From: Lingula anatina
Lineage: Eukaryota; Brachiopoda; Lingulata; Lingulida; Lingulidae
Direction of reading: 5' to 3'
Length of the DNA stretch: 64,000 nucleotides
Assembly: GCF_001039355.2 (NCBI RefSeq)
Contig: NW_019774292.1
Span: forward strand, 155,311-219,310
Positions 59,316 through 64,000 of this stretch are shown piece after piece. The notes under the pieces are model-generated. The model was not told where the DNA came from and did not search any database. It saw only the letters and a list, made by a program, of their open reading frames with translations. Both the position numbers and the translations under genes were made by a program. How positions within the stretch are numbered: position 1 is the stretch's first letter; every line of letters starts with the position of its first letter.

Positions 59316-62300
59316 TCAACGTGGGATTTTAATTTTCACTTTTCTTTTTGCACCTATTGTCTGATTATTTTTACCATCTTTGAAGTAAATGTCAAGTTTT
59401 ATTTTAGGTCCTTTCCTCGACTTTTCTTCCGAAGAAGACCATTCACCCTGATGCTGGAATAAAGACTGCTTGTGGTAGATATGTTCCTTCTGAGTCATTG
59501 ACATTAGGAAATGGAGAATAAGCCAATCACAAGGTTGCTCGTCGTAAAATAAAATCAAGTACCTTGCAAGTTTCTCCAAGTCTTTGGACTTGAACAATTT
59601 CCCTATGAATCCAAGAACTGAAAACTCTAAGCATACCCATGGAGTCTTGTCATTTGCTAAAATAAAGGCACGTATGTCTTCGAAGAATCCAAGAGCGGGA
59701 ATCACATCGTCTTCAATCTGAATATAGTATTCTGAAATATTTCTTCCGTACAGAAACATAAAAGCATAATCAACATTCTGTTTCGATCGCCATTTTACTT
59801 TCTCCGGAGAATTATTATAATTCCTTTTCAAATTTTCTAATGGGGGGTAGTTGCTTTCTGGAACTTGCATCACTAGAATAAATCCACTTTTGATGTAGTC
59901 ATCAAATTTGGCGCTTATATTTTTCAAGACATTTTCATTATATTTTGTATCAAAATTTGCTAGGAATACCAGTAATACAATGTTCTCTTTCTCACTGGGA
60001 GACGTCCTGTTTATTATGTAGGCAATCGTCTGCAACAAATACACAGTTCCCTTTGGTCGTTTGACAGACGGGATGCCAATGGTAAGGAAACCTAAAAGTT
60101 AATTAATATTATATGCTTTACAATCTAATGGAGACAAAGGCATTTGAAAGCAATTATCCAATTTGACTGGACTGTCATAGTAAAGAGGTCACGTAATCGA
60201 TCAGTTTTCCTTTTAAAGAATATAGCGTTTTTCCTTTGAAGTATTTGATTTAAACTTTAAAACTCAGCATTGACTCCAATTGTAAAAGTTAGTGCAAAGG
60301 TTTGAAACATTACGAACAAACAGAAAAGGGGTTGTATCTGTTTTACTTAAAATGTTTGGCATTCATATTATACATTTTTCTTTCAAAAGGTGTTGATTCG
60401 AAAATAGATCTGATGCAAGGTGATGAGAAAGAGAGAGAGAGAAAGAGTGCAGGCCGAATGAAGGAAGAAGTAAAGTAGGAAAAGAGATACAGCTTAGCAT
60501 TTTGTACCTTTCTTCTGTCGGTGGTTCCCAAAAACAGACACATCCCTGAGTTCCACATTATCCAATCGAGAACGCGTAGATGGACTTTGACTCATACTTG
60601 TCTAAAAAGGAATCGTTTTATTTCTGAAAACTTTTGCAACAGTCGCACCAATAACAATACTTAAAGCAAATGGTTTTTATTTCATGGTCAGCCATATCTG
60701 ACCCTCGGACAAGTTATTCCTCTATTTTGAATGGGGCCTGAGATAACCCAAAGGGCCCGCTCTGACCACTCGGGATACAGGGGATACAGTAGTAATATAT
60801 ACAAGTACTGCTCAAAAATGTTAGGGTTATGCCCGGGTAAAAATTGAGGTTCTAGTGAAAAGATAACATGCTTGCAATTATGGCGGTACGTCTTTGAGTA
60901 GTCATCGTGTGAGTTACCCTGCAAAATCCTCGACTGACACATTCTCTAGTCATTGTTCCAACGCTGTGGTTTGTCACTTGAGGGAAAAAGGAGGGACATA
61001 AACTTATTGAATGCTGACTTTGGTATACAAGATGCTGTTTGAAGACAAAAAGTAAGTCGTTCAGTTATTTATTTGTAGGCCGAGTCAGCGGGTAACGGAG
61101 ACAACGGAGTTAGTCAACAGACATACTGGTAGGTAAGTGCGACCTTGTGTCACAACCCCAGTTCAGGAGCAGTATATAGCGGTCATTAAATACATCGTGT
61201 GAGGACCAAGGTTTTACAGCAGAAAAATGTAATGACTGGAGTTCTTCTTTAAAAGAAAAAAAAACAGGAATAATTTTCCGAGATTTAAGTCACAGAGATA
61301 CCCTTCATGCCAGTGTAACCCCATCACCCCGAGGGAGAGAGGAATTTTTTTTTGCTTGGCAACTTTTATGTAAGAAGTGTGGAAAAATTAGACTATTGAT
61401 TCAAGAAAGAAAAATGTGATAAATTATATCGTGATTTAATGTAATTTTTAATTTAAAAAAAAATCATAGTCCTTTCAAGTTAAAAAACATTGGCTTAACC
61501 CGATTTAAAGTTTGTTCTCATACATCATACAGTATAATGACTTGAAGGATAATGTTTTACATATGTATATTTTAAAGATTTCAACATCCATTATATCATA
61601 TCACTAGCAGTAAACGGCTTGTTTTTTAAAACCTGCTCAATCCTGCAAATATTTCACATCCTAGAATTGCTTGACATATAAGTGCGCCTAAAGCTACTCA
61701 GTCGATTTATAATATGCTGCTAATTCCACGAACGCGTATAAATTTTTTTCAGGGTTAAATCTTCAAGGAATTGACAAAATTCATAAAAATGTTACCTGAT
61801 TCTTTTCAATCGGTAAATATCCATTCAGATCTGAGGAGTAGGCTGAAATACGCAAAGTGAATGTTACATTAGATTTACATTGGTCCTTGAGAAACCATTG
61901 CAATACATGTATATTATCTTTTAAGGAAGCTATTACTTGATTCAAAATATGTTGCATATTGATGTGCCTCTAGTTTCAATATTAACAGAATTATAGATTC
62001 ATGAATTAGTACTTTTGAGCTAATTACATACATACACAGAGGCGGATCCAGGATTATTTGAAGGGGGTCCGGAACGACAGGCCTCGGATGCGAGGCCGAC
62101 CAGCGCCCCCTTGATGTGGGTTTTGGGGCCTGCTCAAGGGCCCCGGAAATTTTTTGGTAATTTGGAGAACTAACAGTGCCCTTTGGAACGGTTAAGAAAT
62201 AGCAGTCAAAATTCTAATTTCAAGAGGGGAATATCGGTGTGATGTATTATTCAGAAACCGAAGGGGCGGGGGGGGGGGGGGGTCAGGACCCCCGTGACCC

Positions 62301-62969
62301 CCCCTTTCTAAATCCGCCAGTGCATAAGAACATATATGCTGTATCAGGGATGGAAACGGTACCAATAACAAGAAACCAAGAAGAGAAAGTGGAAGTAGGG
62401 GGATGAAGATGCTACACTTTTCTTTACGTATGGCACTTAAGGATTACATGCAAAAACAGAGTGAGAAATCAGGTGAGGGAGATTCTAGGGATGACAAAAC
62501 TTGGTGACAAAGCAAGGGGGTGGATACTTCACTGCTGTGGGCATTTTAGACGGCGGAAAGAAAAATATGTGGGACAAAAAAATGCTGGGAATGAAACCAC
62601 CAGGAGAGAGGAAACAAAGGAGGCCAGTGGAAAGATTTATGGATGCGATCAAAGGGGATATGCAAGAGACGGGAGTGGAAGATGACCATGCGCAGAACTG
62701 GTGTGGGTGGAGACAGATAATCCGCCCTGGTGACCCCTGAAAAGGGACAGGCCCGAAAGATACAGAAGGAGAAGAAGAAGATCAAGACATATTGCAGCCA
62801 AAGTAAAGTAAAGTTCGTCATAAACTCACCCTTCTGCGCCCCTTTACTCAGAACCTCCCTGTGAAATTTTTTGACTGTTACAAGATATAGACAGACTGCA
62901 AATAAAAATCCAACAGCTATTAAACGCTGTAATAGTATTAACCTTGCCACAGTTCCACCACTTTCCTTG
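59316..62969 (-). CDS. MGAT4: MGAT4/GT54-like N-acetylglucosaminyltransferase, short form
   Basis: Four minus-strand exons join in exact phase: 62830-62969, 61796-61830 (35 bases), 60508-60601 (94 bases) and 59316-60091. The first encodes a basic residue then a signal-anchor (LIAVGFLFAVCLYLVTV), as in type II Golgi enzymes. The catalytic domain begins FLTIGIPSVKRPKG. It contains KWRSKQNVDYAFMFLYGRN, the acidic metal/donor site YYIQIEDDV, LEFSVLGFIGKLFKSKDLE, LFYDEQPCDWL and SLFQHQGEWSS, all hallmarks of GnT-IV. GnT-IV adds beta-1,4 GlcNAc to the alpha-1,3 mannose arm of N-glycans. The protein stops about 40 lysine-rich residues after the catalytic core and lacks the C-terminal lectin-like domain of MGAT4A/B. 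No ATG precedes the anchor: the frame is open through GTG 62,950 to an acceptor-like CTTTAG at 62,970, so the initiating exon probably lies upstream. Confidence 0.88.
60424..60447. repeat. (GA)n tract in MGAT4-like intron 3
   Basis: A purine GAGAGA run next to the 94-base exon. Confidence 0.8.
62037..62322. mobile_element. Full-length hAT-like MITE of about 286 bp
   Basis: It begins CAGAGGCGGATCCAGGATTA and ends TAAATCCGCCAGTG, an inverted pair with 10 matching core bases. The interior has two G/C-run hairpins. Truncated relatives lie at 18,894, 20,618, 22,603 and 54,214. It sits in intron 1 of the MGAT4-like gene. The flanks (TACATACA left, CATAAGAA right) are only partly alike, so the target duplication is unproven. 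Confidence 0.75.
62345..62790 (+). mobile_element. LINE C-terminal remnant (endonuclease/RT element 3' end)
   Basis: The + strand, across shifted frames, reads ATGAAGATGCTACACTTTTC, then YVGQKML-like, RPVERFMDAIKGDMQETGVE, WRQIIRPGDP and a stop. It ends with a GAAGGAGAAGAAGAAGATC tail. This is the familiar C-terminal end and purine-rich tail of RTE-like LINE polyproteins (the R-F-M-D-x-x-K-x-D-M block). It is decayed by frameshifts and lies antisense in MGAT4-like intron 1, next to the MITE. Confidence 0.8.
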
Positions 62970-62974
62970 CTAAA

Positions 62975-64000
62975 GACACCTGGTACGCTATTATATATAT
63001 AAATTATATATTATATATTAAGTACGTGGATGATCGTGGTTTGTATAATTAACAAGGACTAATACGCCTATGCAGATCTTCAGTGCTATGGTAAATGTAA
63101 CCCGTGCTACTCATTTATTAATACATTGTGCATTTAAATGTTTTATTATGCTCACAACGTAATAAAAAGATGTACTATAATAATGTAATGTAATATAAGC
63201 CTTATATGATATTGTGTTATCTCTAGGTTGAATTTTGCATCTTTGTGTTGAAAGTTATCACCACTGGGCCACAAGCAACCGGCACCGAAGTCAATACTGT
63301 TAAAATGTTGGAAAGTTGACAAAAATACTCATTTTGCTGTGTTCACACTGGGTTGTAAGACATACCAGAGAAGTAGACTACTTCTATGTACATACTATAT
63401 TTGCTGCGAATATGAATCAGGGGTAGCTTCAATACACATTTATAAGATATTCCATTCTGGAAAGATAGTAAGATCATTTTACCCGAATCCCATCATAGTT
63501 TTTTCAACATACGCCAATTTTTGATGGTTTTTTTTTAAGCATATAAATGGCCATTTTCACCAAAATGACAAATAATTTGAAAAATATACGGAGCCAAATA
63601 TGAAACAAGAAGTCTGGTGTCAAGATTGTATTGTAGTTGCCGTAAGCCTGCTCCTGCCATTTAATGCCACTGTTAGTTTCCAGCGTTGAACAAAGAGTAC
63701 CACTAACAGAGTATTCGCTGACGCTCGGTCCCACCCATAACGCGAAGGTCATGAACGCTTATCACCCAAACCCAATATAGAGGTGCAAACGATGTCACAG
63801 GCATGTTCCTAAAAATATGTAGTGCACAGATTACAAACTATGTTTGATTATTTTAGGGTCCCACATAAAGAAGTTTGTATTAAAGTTTCACTTTCCTGGA
63901 ACCACGAATAATAAAAAATAATTCATCATCTAACCCCAAAAAGGAACATACGTTACTGTCACAAATGCATAACGTCTAGCTGTGGAAACGTTTTAATCAC
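62975..64000. other. Upstream of the MGAT4-like gene, nothing else recognised
   Basis: AT-rich sequence with an ATATATAT cluster at 62,989-63,020 and short frames only. A 5' exon with the initiating ATG for the MGAT4-like gene should be sought here or beyond the window; I cannot place it. Confidence 0.4.

Noticed and set aside
1-64000. tRNA genes
   Set aside because: I scanned for the B-box pattern GGTTCGAATCC and cloverleaf context and saw none I could support.

Overview
This is a eukaryotic (animal) genomic window, AT-rich and intron-rich, with GT-AG introns, microsatellites, MITEs and decayed LINEs. The gene families and transposon remnants fit a marine invertebrate, probably a mollusc; that placement is inference, since no species marker is present.

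Layout. (1) 1-13,080, + strand: the 3' part of a giant Dachsous-type cadherin. It has 14 exons in perfect phase, 15 extracellular cadherin (EC) repeats, one membrane helix, a cytoplasmic tail of about 410 residues, a 3'UTR and a polyA signal. (2) 13,197-19,044: a small dynein-stalk-like gene or gene relic, present twice in tandem around a single N. (3) 19,045-23,017: a non-coding block, also present twice around a single N. (4) 23,563-24,172: the terminal two exons of an unidentified + strand gene. (5) 24,970-25,515: a 34-bp minisatellite interrupted by 154 Ns. (6) 29.5-45.05 kb: a tandem cluster of minus-strand secreted PAN/apple plus fibrinogen-domain genes. Two copies are complete with five exons each, one is truncated and chimeric, and one is a solo-exon pseudogene. 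Homologous intergenic blocks separate them. (7) 45.56-47.45 kb: a foldback repeat with arms of about 0.5 kb. (8) 48,521-48,627: a minus-strand U6 snRNA gene with PSE, TATA and T7 terminator. (9) 51.9-54.4 kb: LINE reverse-transcriptase debris. (10) 54.37-55.67 kb: another block duplicated around a single N. (11) 59.3-62.97 kb: a minus-strand MGAT4/GT54-like N-acetylglucosaminyltransferase of four exons in perfect phase, with a MITE and a LINE fragment in its first intron.

The strongest structural observation is that all five isolated single-N positions (16,118; 21,032; 30,969; 33,537; 55,026) sit where the end of one block repeats the start of the next. This is the signature of overlapping contigs joined without merging, so several apparent duplications, adding up to about 7 kb, are probably assembly artefacts. 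The biologically most interesting items are the PAN-fibrinogen cluster, the stalk-only dynein-like locus, the five-fold tandem array of a cadherin splice donor, and the calcium-motif-less EC linkers and furin-type sites in the cadherin. I found no wholly new system that I can defend; the genes here are not an operon and share no evident pathway.
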